Source of the DNA: Spirochaetales bacterium
Lineage (GTDB): Bacteria; Spirochaetota; Spirochaetia; Treponematales; Treponemataceae
Reading direction: 5' to 3'
Assembly (NCBI GenBank): GCA_003252395.1
Contig: QKEL01000004.1
Location: 1-51,968 of the forward strand
DNA: 51,968 bases
Below are positions 15,062 through 24,071 of the stretch, in pieces (the stretch's first letter is position 1; each line of letters starts with the position of its first letter). The translations under genes and the position numbers were made by a program. The notes under the pieces were generated by a model. It did not search any database. It was not told the origin of the DNA and saw only the letters and a program-made list of their open reading frames with translations.

Positions 15062-17041
15062 ATGTTCAGAACCACGAAGATGAAACTGATCGAGCTCATG
15101 ATACTCCGCCAGGACGTGGACAAGGTCCTTGAGTATCTCGGGACGCGGGCCGATTTCGAGTTGCGGGAAGGGGCGAGCGAGCGAAAGAACGATCAGGACG
15201 AGCGCCTCGTCGCCCTTCTGGCGCGGCTTCAAACCGGCCGGGCCTTTCTGGGAATCCCCGATCCGGCAGGCTGGGAAAGCGGGGTAACGCTCCCCGAGGC
15301 CGGCCAGATAGAGGAAGCCGAGTCCCTCGCGGATCGCGTCGAGGAAATCAGGCGAGAGGAGCAGTCTGCCCGTGACTACCGGGACCGGGTTACCGACGCG
15401 CGGGACGAAGCGCGCGCCTTCGCGAACCTGAAAGTTTCCTTTTCGGAGCTGGATAATCTCACCTTTTTAAGCCTCCGAATCGGGCGGATGGAACCGGCGG
15501 AGCAGGAGAACGCGCGGAAGGCCTTGGGCGACCGCGCGGTTATCGTTCCCCTGGGCGACGACAAGACCCGCGTGCTCGCCGCTTCCTCGCGAAAGGGCCG
15601 CTTCGCCCTGGATTCCGAGCTGAAAAAATTCGGCTTCATTGCCCTGGAAATACCGGAGTCCTTTTCGGGCGTGCCCGACGAAATTCTCGCGGGACTGGAG
15701 CGCGAGGTTGAACAGGCGGAAATCGCCCTATCGGAAGCGGTGAACGCCCGCATGCACTTCACCGCCGCCGTGGCCCATCAGTTCGTCGCCGCCCTCCAAA
15801 GAATCACGCTCGCGACGCGGGTCCGGCAGGTACGCTCCGCGCTTGAGTCTACCGAAATGGTATTCAGGGTATCCGGGTGGATACCCGCCTCCGAGTCGAG
15901 CGCGCTCATGAACGAATTGGACAATCTTACCGAGGGGCGGGTCGCCATCCGTGTATGGACCCCCGATGAGGTTCCGGAAGTAAAGTCCGGAACGGAGAAG
16001 GTGCCGGTACGCTATCGGCACGGAAAGATCGTCAAAAGCTTTGAGCGCATGATTTTCAGTTATGGCGCCCCCTTATACGGAACAATCGACCCCACTCCCG
16101 TGGTCGCCTTCTTTTTCACCCTGCTATTCGGCATCATGTTCGGCGACGTGGGCCAGGGCCTCGTCTTTGCCCTCTTTGGCTTCGTGCTCGCCTCGGAAAA
16201 GGTAGGGGCCCTTCGTAAATGGGCCCATTTCGGCCCCATTTTCGTGGCCATCGGCGTATCGAGCATGGTCATGGGAATTCTTACCGGCGAGTTTTTCGCC
16301 AACGGGGAAATTCTCGCCCCGCTTTCCCGCGCTATCACGGGCTACTTCGGCGAAAGCAGGGACCATATTCTCGAGATGATGCCCACCAAGGATTCACTCG
16401 GAAAGCTCATGGTATTCTTCGGCTTCACGCTTTCGGTGGGCTTCGTGATCAATTCGCTTGGCCTTATTATTAATATCATTAACCAGTTTTCCCTGGGGCG
16501 GCCGGCCCGGGCCGTTTTCAGCAAGACCGGGCTGTGCGGCGCGGCCTTCTTTTGGTTCGGCGTGTTCTTGGCCATCCGTTTCGCGGTAACCGGCGTCGCG
16601 CCGGCCATTATCGAATGGTGCCTTTTAGTCCTCCCGCTGGCGGGCCTCTTTTTCGCCGAACCCATCGTCCGCCTTCTGGAAGGGCACGGGAAAGCGTACG
16701 AAAACGGCGTATTGGCGGGAATAATCGAGGGAATCGTCGAGCTTCTGGAAGTCTTTTCCTCGTTCTTTTCGAACTCCGTCAGTTTCCTTCGCGTGGGCGC
16801 CTTCGCGCTCTCCCACGCCGTGTTAAGCTTTATCGTTTTTACCATGACCGAGTTGGTCGGCGGTGACATGAGCGCCGGGGGAATCGCGGTAGAAGTCTTC
16901 GGTAACGCGGTAATCATCGTCCTGGAAGGCCTTATCGTGGCCATTCAGGTAGTTCGTTTGCAATATTACGAGTTCTTCTCGAAATTTTTCACCGAAACGG
17001 GAAAGGAGTTCAAGCCCTTCAGGTTTAAATATAAGGAATAG
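15062..17041 (+). CDS. ntpI: V/A-type ATPase subunit I (membrane stator, a-subunit)
   Basis: At 659 residues this is the stator subunit that forms the ion half-channels next to the proteolipid ring. The N-terminal 330 residues are cytoplasmic and helical, with a coiled coil (about residues 85-120) and the FRVSGWIP segment. The C-terminal half carries about seven transmembrane helices, beginning near VVAFFFTLLFGIMFGD. The conserved FSNSVSFLRVGAFALSHA segment contains the essential channel arginine. The ATG follows a GGAG site overlapping the end of subunit C. Confidence 0.95.
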   Translation: MFRTTKMKLIELMILRQDVDKVLEYLGTRADFELREGASERKNDQDERLVALLARLQTGRAFLGIPDPAGWESGVTLPEAGQIEEAESLADRVEEIRREEQSARDYRDRVTDARDEARAFANLKVSFSELDNLTFLSLRIGRMEPAEQENARKALGDRAVIVPLGDDKTRVLAASSRKGRFALDSELKKFGFIALEIPESFSGVPDEILAGLEREVEQAEIALSEAVNARMHFTAAVAHQFVAALQRITLATRVRQVRSALESTEMVFRVSGWIPASESSALMNELDNLTEGRVAIRVWTPDEVPEVKSGTEKVPVRYRHGKIVKSFERMIFSYGAPLYGTIDPTPVVAFFFTLLFGIMFGDVGQGLVFALFGFVLASEKVGALRKWAHFGPIFVAIGVSSMVMGILTGEFFANGEILAPLSRAITGYFGESRDHILEMMPTKDSLGKLMVFFGFTLSVGFVINSLGLIINIINQFSLGRPARAVFSKTGLCGAAFFWFGVFLAIRFAVTGVAPAIIEWCLLVLPLAGLFFAEPIVRLLEGHGKAYENGVLAGIIEGIVELLEVFSSFFSNSVSFLRVGAFALSHAVLSFIVFTMTELVGGDMSAGGIAVEVFGNAVIIVLEGLIVAIQVVRLQYYEFFSKFFTETGKEFKPFRFKYKE

Positions 17042-17119
17042 TCCAATAAGCCGATGCGAATCGGCGTAATTTCAAGGAATTGTCCAATAAGCCGATGCGA
17101 ATCGGCGTAATTTCAAGGA
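17041..17119 (+). repeat. Exact tandem duplication of a hairpin plus ribosome-site unit before the K gene
   Basis: A 38-base unit at 17041-17078 is repeated without change at 17082-17119, with a 41-base period. Each copy contains GCCGAT-GCGA-ATCGGC, a six-pair stem closed by a GNRA-type tetraloop, followed by a Shine-Dalgarno-like CAAGGA. Only the second copy is placed to serve the K-subunit ATG at 17127. The unit fills the whole I-K intergenic gap. Confidence 0.9.
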
Positions 17120-17126
17120 GTGACAT

Positions 17127-17429
17127 ATGAATCGTAAAGTGATCGGAACCGCGGCATTTCTCCTCGTCGGCATGGCCGGCGCCGTTTTTGCCCAGAGCGC
17201 GCCCGAGGCGGCGTCCGCGGTTTCCGGGTTAAAGTACTTCGCCGCGGCCCTGGCGGTCGGAATCGCCTGTATAGCGGGCGGAATGGCGGTCGGAAGGATC
17301 GGAGCCGCGGCCATGGGCGCCATGAGCGAAAACGCGGAGCTTTCCGGTAAGGCGCTTCCCTTCGTGGGCCTCGCCGAGGGTATCTGCCTTTGGGGCTTCC
17401 TCGTCGCCCTCCTGATCATCCTCCTGTAA
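17127..17429 (+). CDS. ntpK: V/A-type ATPase proteolipid subunit K (c-ring)
   Basis: This small membrane protein (100 residues) assembles in many copies into the rotating ring. The ion-binding glutamate is E84 in GLAEGICLWG. Two main helices (about residues 36-60 and 75-99) form the hairpin. An extra N-terminal hydrophobic stretch (residues 5-22) ending in FAQS looks like a cleavable signal sequence or a third helix. The gene is preceded by AAGGAG, seven bases before the ATG, and by a duplicated hairpin unit that may raise its translation over neighbouring subunits. Confidence 0.95.
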   Translation: MNRKVIGTAAFLLVGMAGAVFAQSAPEAASAVSGLKYFAAALAVGIACIAGGMAVGRIGAAAMGAMSENAELSGKALPFVGLAEGICLWGFLVALLIILL

Positions 17430-17448
17430 TTCGGAAAGACCGATCGCG

Positions 17449-17790
17449 GTGCAATACTGGATAATCGGCGAGCGGGAACTCGTATTGGGTTTCGCCCTCG
17501 TGGGCGTGGGCGGAACCGTAGCGAGTTCACGAGATGAGGCCCTTGACGCGTTTTACCGGATGACCGGCAGGGGCAACCAGCTCGCGGGCGGAACCCCCGT
17601 GGAAAACCAATCACCCATGGTCCTCATTTTGACCGAGGAAATCGCCTCTTATCTCGAAGAGGAGGTAAGGGAGTGGCAGATGGGAGACCGTTTGCCCCTG
17701 ATCGTGGAGATTCCGGGATTGCGCGGGCATCTGGCCGGGCGAAAATCCCTTACCGAATCGATCCGCGAGGCGATTGGCATCCATGTGTGA
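17449..17790 (+). CDS. ntpF: V/A-type ATPase subunit F
   Basis: This 113-residue protein is the small central-stalk subunit. The pattern IIGERELVLGFALVGVGG is the family N-terminus, and LILTEEIASYLEEEV is the usual middle segment. It has a GTG start with a weak GGAAAG site upstream; no better start is available without losing the first strand. It lies 19 bases after K and 16 bases before E. Confidence 0.93.
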   Translation: MQYWIIGERELVLGFALVGVGGTVASSRDEALDAFYRMTGRGNQLAGGTPVENQSPMVLILTEEIASYLEEEVREWQMGDRLPLIVEIPGLRGHLAGRKSLTESIREAIGIHV

Positions 17791-17806
17791 CCGAATGGAG
17801 AGATAA

Positions 17807-18433
17807 ATGGAAGAACTACGCTCTACGGAGATTCTGGACCGCGAAATACACGAAGACGCGCGAAAGAAAGCCGAGAAGGTCTTGAAGGCGGCCGAACGGG
17901 AATGCGAACGCATCCAATCGGAGACGGAAGCCCGAATCGCGGCTGCCGGACAAGAGAAAAAAAAGGATTACGAGAAGAAGCTGGAAGCGTACCGTCAAGA
18001 CGCGGAATCTTCCATTCCCCTGGAAAAACAGCGGCGGTTCGTTTCCCTCATCGATTCCTCGGTCCGAAAGGCCCTAGTCGAGTGGTTTGAGGGAATCGGA
18101 AAGGAACGCCGCCTTGCCCTCTATCGTTCGAAACTCGAACGCTATGTCCCGAATCTCGGAACCGCGAGGATCCGGGTTCGGGAGATAGGCTATGCCGAAT
18201 CGGAGATCGCCGAACTCGTCGAAAAAACCGTCGGCACGGGGCGTTTGACGGGCGTGACCCTCATTTCGGAAGCGCAGTCCCGGGTTGAAGGCGTGGTCGA
18301 TGGCCTTATCGTGGAGACCGAGGACCGGTCCGTCCTGTGTCGGGTGACCCGGGCGGAACTATTCGCCGAGCTTCTGTCCGAAAAGCGGCAGGAATTGGCC
18401 GAAGCGCTCTTCGGCGGGAGGCTGAGCGAATGA
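17807..18433 (+). CDS. ntpE: V/A-type ATPase subunit E (peripheral stalk)
   Basis: This 208-residue protein has a long charged N-terminal helix (residues 5-65) and a globular C-terminal domain that binds the catalytic head. It is the usual partner of the G/H-type subunit in the stator stalk. A GGAGAG site precedes the ATG. Its TGA overlaps the ATG of subunit A as ATGA, so A should be translationally coupled to E. Confidence 0.92.
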   Translation: MEELRSTEILDREIHEDARKKAEKVLKAAERECERIQSETEARIAAAGQEKKKDYEKKLEAYRQDAESSIPLEKQRRFVSLIDSSVRKALVEWFEGIGKERRLALYRSKLERYVPNLGTARIRVREIGYAESEIAELVEKTVGTGRLTGVTLISEAQSRVEGVVDGLIVETEDRSVLCRVTRAELFAELLSEKRQELAEALFGGRLSE

Positions 18434-20238
18434 TCGATAACGAAAGCGTGATCGGTAGGGTAACCCGAATATCCGGTCCCATACTATTCGCCGAGGGGCT
18501 CGGCGCCTGCGGCCTCTACGACGTGGTCGACGTGGGCGACTCCGCCCTGATCGGGGAAATTATCCGGTTGAAGAACGGAATCGCCACCATACAGGTGTAT
18601 GAGGACGTTACCGGCATGCGGGTGGGGGAGAAGGTCGTCTGTCACCGCCGCCCCCTTTCGGTTCGATTGGGTCCCGGCCTGATCGGCACCATTTACGACG
18701 GCATACAGCGCCCCCTGGAAACGCTCTTCGAATCGTCGGGAGCCTTTTTGCTGCCCGGCGAGCGGAGCGCCCCGATCAACGCGGAAAAGAAATGGCGTTT
18801 CGTGCCCGACGCGGCCGCCCTGGAACAAGTGTCCTCCGGACAGCCCTTTCCCGTCTCCGGCGGCACGGTGATAGGCACCGTCCAGGAAACAGCCTCGGTC
18901 ACGCACCGCATCATGGTATCCCCGGACGTTCGCGGCGGGACCCTTGCGTGGCTCGCCGACGAGGGCGATTATACCGTTAACGAGATCGTGGCCAAGACCG
19001 AGCTCGGCGAGGAGATTCGCCTTTCCCACTGGTGGCCGGTACGCCGCGCTCGCCCTTTCCGGGAGAAAATGACCGTCTCCGAACCCCTCATTACGGGTCA
19101 GCGGGTCATCGACGTGTTTTTTCCCCTGTCGAAGGGCGGAACCGCGGCGATTCCCGGCGGCTTCGGCACCGGAAAAACCATGACGCAGCACGCCATCGCC
19201 AAATGGTGCGACGCGGACATAATCGTGTACATCGGCTGCGGGGAGCGGGGCAACGAGATGACCGACGTCCTTTCGGAATTCCCCGAACTGATCGATCCGC
19301 GATCGGGCCGCTCCCTCATGGAACGGACCATCCTGATCGCGAATACCTCGAACATGCCCGTGTCCGCCCGCGAGGTTTCCCTGTATTCCGGCATCACCCT
19401 CGCCGAATACTACCGCGACATGGGCCTCGCCGTGGCCATCATGGCCGATTCAACCAGCCGTTGGGCCGAGGCCCTGCGGGAGCTCTCCGGACGCATGGAA
19501 GAAATGCCCGCGGAGGAAGGCTTTCCGGCCTACCTGCCCACCCGACTCGCCGAGTTTTACGAACGCGCCGGACGGGTCACCGCCCTGTGCGGAAAAGAAG
19601 GCTCCATCTCGGTGATCGGCGCGGTTTCTCCCCCCGGCGGCGACTTTTCCGAGCCGGTAACCCAGCATACGAAACGGTTTATCCGCTGTTTCTGGGCGCT
19701 TGACCGCGACCTCGCCAACGCCCGGCATTATCCGGCCATCGGCTGGATCGAATCCTACTCGGAATACGCCGACGAGATTCGCCCCTGGTGGGACCGTCTC
19801 GATCCCCAGTGGAATACCGTCCGCGTCCAGGCCCTGGAGCTCCTGAAACGCGAGCAGCGGCTTCAGCAAATCGTGCGCCTCATCGGCCCCGACGCGCTGC
19901 CCGATACGGAACGAATAATACTCGTTACCGCGGAAATGATCAAAAACGGTTTTCTCCAGCAAAGCGCCTTCGACGATATCGATATGTTCTCCGAGCCGGC
20001 AAAGCAAATCATGATCCTCGCCATGATCATGAGCTTCCACGAGCGCGCCTCCCGCATCATCAAAAGCGGCGCGCCCCTGATGAAGGTGGTGAACCTTGCC
20101 TGCCGAGAGGAAATCGTCCGCGTGAAGACCACCTATAAAAACGAGGATACCGCCGGCATCGCGGCGGTGGAACTCCGGATGAACCAGCAGCTTGACGAAT
20201 TGGAGCGAATGTACCGAAAGGCGGAGGTCCGGGAATGA
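18430..20238 (+). CDS. ntpA: V/A-type ATPase catalytic subunit A
   Basis: This 602-residue catalytic subunit hydrolyses or makes ATP in the A3B3 head. The start at 18430 forms ATGA with the end of E; a longer in-frame start at 18337 lies inside E and is rejected. The Walker A loop is GGFGTGKT (residues 243-250, Lys249), where the family normally has a proline at the second position (GPFGSGKT). The bulge domain (about residues 110-190) characteristic of A subunits is present, and the adenine and [10 protein letters not shown] segments (here [10 protein letters not shown]) are intact. The 3' end overlaps subunit B by four bases. Confidence 0.97.
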   Translation: MIDNESVIGRVTRISGPILFAEGLGACGLYDVVDVGDSALIGEIIRLKNGIATIQVYEDVTGMRVGEKVVCHRRPLSVRLGPGLIGTIYDGIQRPLETLFESSGAFLLPGERSAPINAEKKWRFVPDAAALEQVSSGQPFPVSGGTVIGTVQETASVTHRIMVSPDVRGGTLAWLADEGDYTVNEIVAKTELGEEIRLSHWWPVRRARPFREKMTVSEPLITGQRVIDVFFPLSKGGTAAIPGGFGTGKTMTQHAIAKWCDADIIVYIGCGERGNEMTDVLSEFPELIDPRSGRSLMERTILIANTSNMPVSAREVSLYSGITLAEYYRDMGLAVAIMADSTSRWAEALRELSGRMEEMPAEEGFPAYLPTRLAEFYERAGRVTALCGKEGSISVIGAVSPPGGDFSEPVTQHTKRFIRCFWALDRDLANARHYPAIGWIESYSEYADEIRPWWDRLDPQWNTVRVQALELLKREQRLQQIVRLIGPDALPDTERIILVTAEMIKNGFLQQSAFDDIDMFSEPAKQIMILAMIMSFHERASRIIKSGAPLMKVVNLACREEIVRVKTTYKNEDTAGIAAVELRMNQQLDELERMYRKAEVRE

Positions 20239-21683
20239 AAGGTGTCGAGTATCGGGGCGTAACGTCGGTAGACGGGCCCATCATAATCGTGAAGCGCCGA
20301 GAAAACGTGTCCTTCGGCGAAATCACCGCCGTACGCGATTCATCCGGGGCCGTGCGGACGGGTCGGATAATCGACGTGTCCGAGGAATACTGCGTAGTCC
20401 AGATTTTCGGCTCCACCTCGGGCCTCAGTCTCGATGAAACGACCGTTGAATTCCTTGAATCGCCGATGGAGCTGCGGGTTTCCGAAGGCATAATGGGGCG
20501 TATCTTCAACGGGCTCGGAAAGCCCATAGACGGGTATCCCGAGATGTATTCCTCCAAGATGGTGAACGTGAACGGATTCCCGATCAATCCCTTCGCCCGC
20601 GTGTACCCGCGGGACTTTATCCAGACCGGCGTTTCCGCCATCGACGGCATGAACACCCTTATCCGCGGGCAAAAGCTGCCCGTGTTTTCGGGGAACGGGT
20701 TGCCCCATAACAAGCTCACGGCGCAGATAATCCGGCAGGCTAAAATCCTCTCGGCGGACGAGAGTTTCGTGATGGTCTTCGCGGGCATGGGCATCAAGTA
20801 CGACGTGGCCCGGTTTTTCATCGATACCTTCGAGGAATCGGGGGTTCTCTCCCGTGTCGTCATGTTCCTTTCCCTTGCGGACGCGCCCTCGATCGAGCGC
20901 ATCGTCACGCCCCGCTGCGCCCTCACCGCCGCCGAGTACCTCGCCTTCGAGAAGAATAAGCACGTCCTCGTCGTTCTGACGGACATGACGAACTACTGCG
21001 AGGCGCTTCGGGAAATATCCACCACGCGGGGAGAGGTTCCCGGCCGGAAAGGCTACCCGGGATACCTCTACTCCGATCTCGCCGAACTCTACGAGCGGGC
21101 AGGGAAGATCAAGGGGTCCGAGGGGTCCATTACGCAAATCCCCATCCTGTCCATGCCCAACGACGATATTTCCCATCCCATACCCGACCTTACCGGCTAC
21201 ATAACCGAGGGCCAGATCGTGTTGGACCGGGAACTCTCCCAAAAAGGGGTATACCCCCCCGTCGCGGGCCTTCCGAGCCTTTCGAGGCTCATGAAAGACG
21301 GGATCGGTCCGGGAATGACCCGGGAGGACCACAAGGACGTATCGAGCCAGCTGTTCGCGGCCTATTCCAAGGTGAAGGGAATCCGGAACCTGGCGGCGAT
21401 CATAGGCGAGGAGGAGCTTTCAGACGCTGACAAGCTCTATCTCAAGTTCGGGGAGCAATTCGAGGGCCGGTTCCTCACCCAGGGCGAGTTCGAGAACCGT
21501 TCCATACAGGAAACATTGGATATGGGCTGGCGCCTGCTCTCCTTGCTTCCCCGGGCCGACCTGTACCGCATTAAGCCCGAACTGATCGAGAAGTACATGC
21601 AGGCGGCCCTCGATTCCGCCAAGGAATCGGGCCCGGTTTCGCCCGAATCCGCCGCTCCCGCTTCCGAACCCGGTCGGGGGTAA
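20235..21683 (+). CDS. ntpB: V/A-type ATPase regulatory subunit B
   Basis: This is the non-catalytic partner of A (482 residues). The degenerate nucleotide site [13 protein letters not shown] replaces the Walker A loop, as is normal for B subunits. The [11 protein letters not shown] and [15 protein letters not shown] segments are typical. The last 25 residues are low-complexity (Ala, Pro, Ser, Glu). Its ATG overlaps the stop of A as ATGA, and subunit D follows three bases after the stop, so A, B and D are tightly coupled. Confidence 0.97.
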   Translation: MKGVEYRGVTSVDGPIIIVKRRENVSFGEITAVRDSSGAVRTGRIIDVSEEYCVVQIFGSTSGLSLDETTVEFLESPMELRVSEGIMGRIFNGLGKPIDGYPEMYSSKMVNVNGFPINPFARVYPRDFIQTGVSAIDGMNTLIRGQKLPVFSGNGLPHNKLTAQIIRQAKILSADESFVMVFAGMGIKYDVARFFIDTFEESGVLSRVVMFLSLADAPSIERIVTPRCALTAAEYLAFEKNKHVLVVLTDMTNYCEALREISTTRGEVPGRKGYPGYLYSDLAELYERAGKIKGSEGSITQIPILSMPNDDISHPIPDLTGYITEGQIVLDRELSQKGVYPPVAGLPSLSRLMKDGIGPGMTREDHKDVSSQLFAAYSKVKGIRNLAAIIGEEELSDADKLYLKFGEQFEGRFLTQGEFENRSIQETLDMGWRLLSLLPRADLYRIKPELIEKYMQAALDSAKESGPVSPESAAPASEPGRG

Positions 21684-21686
21684 TCC

Positions 21687-22316
21687 ATGGCCCGTTTACC
21701 CGTCGCCCCCACGAAATCGAACCTTCTCGCCGTCAAGGAACAGCTCAGTATCGCGAAGGACGGATACGAGCTATTGGAACAGAAACGGGAAATCCTCGTC
21801 ATGGAATTAATGCAAATGGTCGAGCGGGTAAAGCTCCTTGAAGCGGATATTGAAAAGCAGGTGGAGCGCGCCTATCCCTCACTCAAACGCATGTTCATGT
21901 CCGTCGGGCGGGACCGTACCGAGCGCGTCGCGCGTTCGGTCTCTTACGATTTCTCCCTGACGGAAAAAAGTGTTATACTTGCAGGGATGAACTTTACGTC
22001 CATCTCGGTGGACCTGCCGAAACGGCGGCTCGCCTGGTCCTATCTCAATTCCTTCGCGGATTGCGACAAGGTAACCATCGAGTTTTTCGCGCTCCTAAAG
22101 CTATTGACCGAGATGGCTTCCATCAGGACCATCGTATGGCGTCTCGCCCGTGAGGTCAAAAAGACCCAGAGGCGCGTGAACGCGCTGGATAAGCAGGTTA
22201 TTCCCCAGACGCGGGAAACCCGAGTATATATCGAGAGCGTGCTGGAGGAACGGGAGCGGGAAAGCATCTTCGTCCTCAAGGCGCTCAAGGCTCGAAACGG
22301 AGGCGAACAACGATGA
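21687..22316 (+). CDS. ntpD: V/A-type ATPase subunit D (central rotor)
   Basis: Subunit D (209 residues) forms the central coiled-coil rotor shaft. The N-terminus (APTKSNLLAVKEQLSIAKDG followed by YELLEQKREIL) is the family signature, and a second long helix occupies the C-terminal third (RRVNALDKQVIPQTRETRVY). It is the last ATPase gene. Its stop overlaps the ATG of the UspA-like gene as ATGA, so that gene belongs to the same translational unit. Confidence 0.96.
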   Translation: MARLPVAPTKSNLLAVKEQLSIAKDGYELLEQKREILVMELMQMVERVKLLEADIEKQVERAYPSLKRMFMSVGRDRTERVARSVSYDFSLTEKSVILAGMNFTSISVDLPKRRLAWSYLNSFADCDKVTIEFFALLKLLTEMASIRTIVWRLAREVKKTQRRVNALDKQVIPQTRETRVYIESVLEERERESIFVLKALKARNGGEQR

Positions 22317-22798
22317 TCAAGCCCCTTTTCAAGAACGTGCTCGTCATGGTAAACGGCACCGAGGCCTCGATCAACGCGGTCAGATACGCTATACTCATGG
22401 CCAAACTGTATCAAAGCGAGGTGCGCGCCGCCTACGTCGTGGACACGGCTACCATCCGCCAGCTGAGCCTGAACCGGATCTTCGTGGACGACGAAAGCCG
22501 CGATTACGAGCGGAGCCTGGAGCAAAACGGGCAGCGGTATCTCGCGTTCGTGGAGCAGCTCGGTAAGGAAAAGGGCGTAAAGATCGAAACCGAACTGAGA
22601 AGGGGGGCGATCTGGTCCGAAATAGTGACCGTCGCCGAGGAGCGAAAAACCGATTTGATCCTCCTGGGCGGCACGGAAAGCACCCAATCGGACAAGGACG
22701 TTCTTTCGTCAACCCACAAGTCGATACTCGTGAACGCGCGCTGTTCCGTGCTGGTGGTAAAGGAAAAAACGGTCGAGCAGCTTTTTAAGCTGGCCTGA
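22313..22798 (+). CDS. UspA-like universal stress domain protein
   Basis: The product (161 residues) has the UspA alpha/beta fold pattern: an initial strand FKNVLVMVNGTEASINAV, the middle strand KTDLILLGG and the last strand CSVLVVKE. The ATP-binding motif G-x2-G-x9-G(S/T) is not recognisable, since after LLGGTEST the usual glycine-serine is absent. It may therefore not bind ATP. Its ATG overlaps the end of the ATPase D subunit, so its amount is tied to the ATPase. A role in ATPase regulation is inference. Confidence 0.8.
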   Translation: MIKPLFKNVLVMVNGTEASINAVRYAILMAKLYQSEVRAAYVVDTATIRQLSLNRIFVDDESRDYERSLEQNGQRYLAFVEQLGKEKGVKIETELRRGAIWSEIVTVAEERKTDLILLGGTESTQSDKDVLSSTHKSILVNARCSVLVVKEKTVEQLFKLA

Positions 22799-22824
22799 CC
22801 ATCAAACAACGTCGGAGGTACTAA

Positions 22825-23235
22825 ATGCGCGTTGCGCTTATCGCGTTTTTTCCGAGGAAGGACGATTCCCTTTCCTCGATTCTCAAAAAGCTAGAGGGCG
22901 GTTCCGCCGAGCGGGGAAATCAGGTTGAGGTATTCAACGGTCACGAGGATCTCACGAATACCCGCCTTACCATGTACGACTATATCGCGGTGGTGATGAA
23001 ACCCTCCGGCATGTTCGGCGGGAAAATTCCCCCCAGGATCGCGGAATATCTCGCGACGTCCGGTACCGTTTCCGGCAAGAAGGGTTGCGCCCTGGTGGTC
23101 AAAACGGGCTTTTCGTCCAATAAGGCCTGCCAGAACCTCATGCGCGCCATGGAGGCCGAGGGGGTCAAGCTGGATTACTTCGATGTCGTCCGCGACGCTG
23201 ACCATGCCGCGTGGGTCGGGAAAAAAATAGGCTGA
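22825..23235 (+). CDS. Flavodoxin-like protein of unknown function
   Basis: This 136-residue protein has alternating strands and helices in a flavodoxin-like pattern (RVALIAFF at the start, YDYIAVVMKPSGMFGG, GCALVVKTGFSSNKAC). I do not recognise a specific family, and the T/S-x-T/S-G-x-T phosphate loop of true flavodoxins is not seen. Two cysteines (in GCALV and KACQN) are present. It has a GGAGG ribosome site and lies 26 bases after the UspA-like gene in the same orientation, so it is probably part of the ATPase transcript. Confidence 0.7.
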   Translation: MRVALIAFFPRKDDSLSSILKKLEGGSAERGNQVEVFNGHEDLTNTRLTMYDYIAVVMKPSGMFGGKIPPRIAEYLATSGTVSGKKGCALVVKTGFSSNKACQNLMRAMEAEGVKLDYFDVVRDADHAAWVGKKIG

Positions 23236-23243
23236 TTCCCTCC

Positions 23244-24059
23244 GTGATAGACTGTTACCAAATTCTCGGCGTTTCGTCTTCCGCCTCAGCGGCCGAAATT
23301 AAGCGCGCTTACCGGCGCAAGGCGAAAGAGCTTCACCCCGACCTTTACGAGCACGTGGGTTCCGGCGATTATGCCGCCGCGCGGATGCGGGAATTGATCG
23401 ACGCGTACCAGACCCTTTCCGATCCGGAACGAAGGGCCGAATTCGACTCGGTCTATTCTGCGTACAGAAAGTTCACCGAGGGCGCGCCGAAGGAATCCCG
23501 GTTTGACTACCGCATGTGGCTCATGGAGCGGACCGACGCGGAAAGTCGGGCAAAGCTGATTTTTTTCGATTTGCTTCACGGGCTGGAAGAAGAGGCCGTT
23601 CGGGAATTTCGCGCGCGCCGGGAAGATCCGGCCGGGTTCGACCTTTCGCGCTACTTCGACCGGGAAGATTTCATGGACTGCGGCTTTATTCTCGCCGAGG
23701 AACTGTCCTTCCGGGACGATTGGTACGAGGCCTTCAATCTTTTGGTAGAGGTCATTGAACTAGAGCGCCGCAAGCCGTATTTTAAGCATTTTTTCCCGGA
23801 GGTAATCGCCTTTGCCCGCGACATCGCGCGCAACAGGATCGTGGGGGCCGTGCCCGACGAGCTTGCCCTCGACGCCTTGGAAACCGCGGTGGAGCTGCGT
23901 TTCGGCAAGAAGGACGACGCGTTCTTCCTCAAGCTGATGGCGGGATGCTACGAGCGGATCGGCGACTCAGAAACGGCCCGGGCCTGCCTCGGAGAGGCGC
24001 TCCGGCTAGACCCAAAACTGACGGGAATCCGCGATTTGAAAAAGAGACTGGGAGCATGA
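23244..24059 (+). CDS. J-domain (DnaJ-like) protein with C-terminal helical repeats
   Basis: The N-terminal 65 residues form a J domain with the DnaK-stimulating HPD motif at residues 31-33 (KELHPDLYEH). The remaining 200 residues are helical, ending in TPR-like repeats (LKLMAGCYERIGDSETARAC). There is no Gly/Phe region or zinc-finger, so it is a specialised class C type rather than DnaJ itself. The start is taken as GTG at 23244, nine bases after the previous stop, because the J domain begins there; a GTG at 23211 overlaps the preceding gene and adds eleven residues. Neither start has a clear ribosome site. Confidence 0.82.
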   Translation: MIDCYQILGVSSSASAAEIKRAYRRKAKELHPDLYEHVGSGDYAAARMRELIDAYQTLSDPERRAEFDSVYSAYRKFTEGAPKESRFDYRMWLMERTDAESRAKLIFFDLLHGLEEEAVREFRARREDPAGFDLSRYFDREDFMDCGFILAEELSFRDDWYEAFNLLVEVIELERRKPYFKHFFPEVIAFARDIARNRIVGAVPDELALDALETAVELRFGKKDDAFFLKLMAGCYERIGDSETARACLGEALRLDPKLTGIRDLKKRLGA

Positions 24060-24071
24060 AGGAGGCGACGG

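Noticed and set aside
17041..17119. The duplicated unit as the start of a CRISPR or a transposon end
   Set aside because: There are only two adjoining copies with no variable spacers, no transposase and no flanking target duplication. It fits a leader duplication better.
20340..21332. Minus-strand open frame of 330 codons within ATPase subunit B
   Set aside because: It is antisense to an unambiguous ATPase gene. High G+C codon bias routinely creates such frames here.
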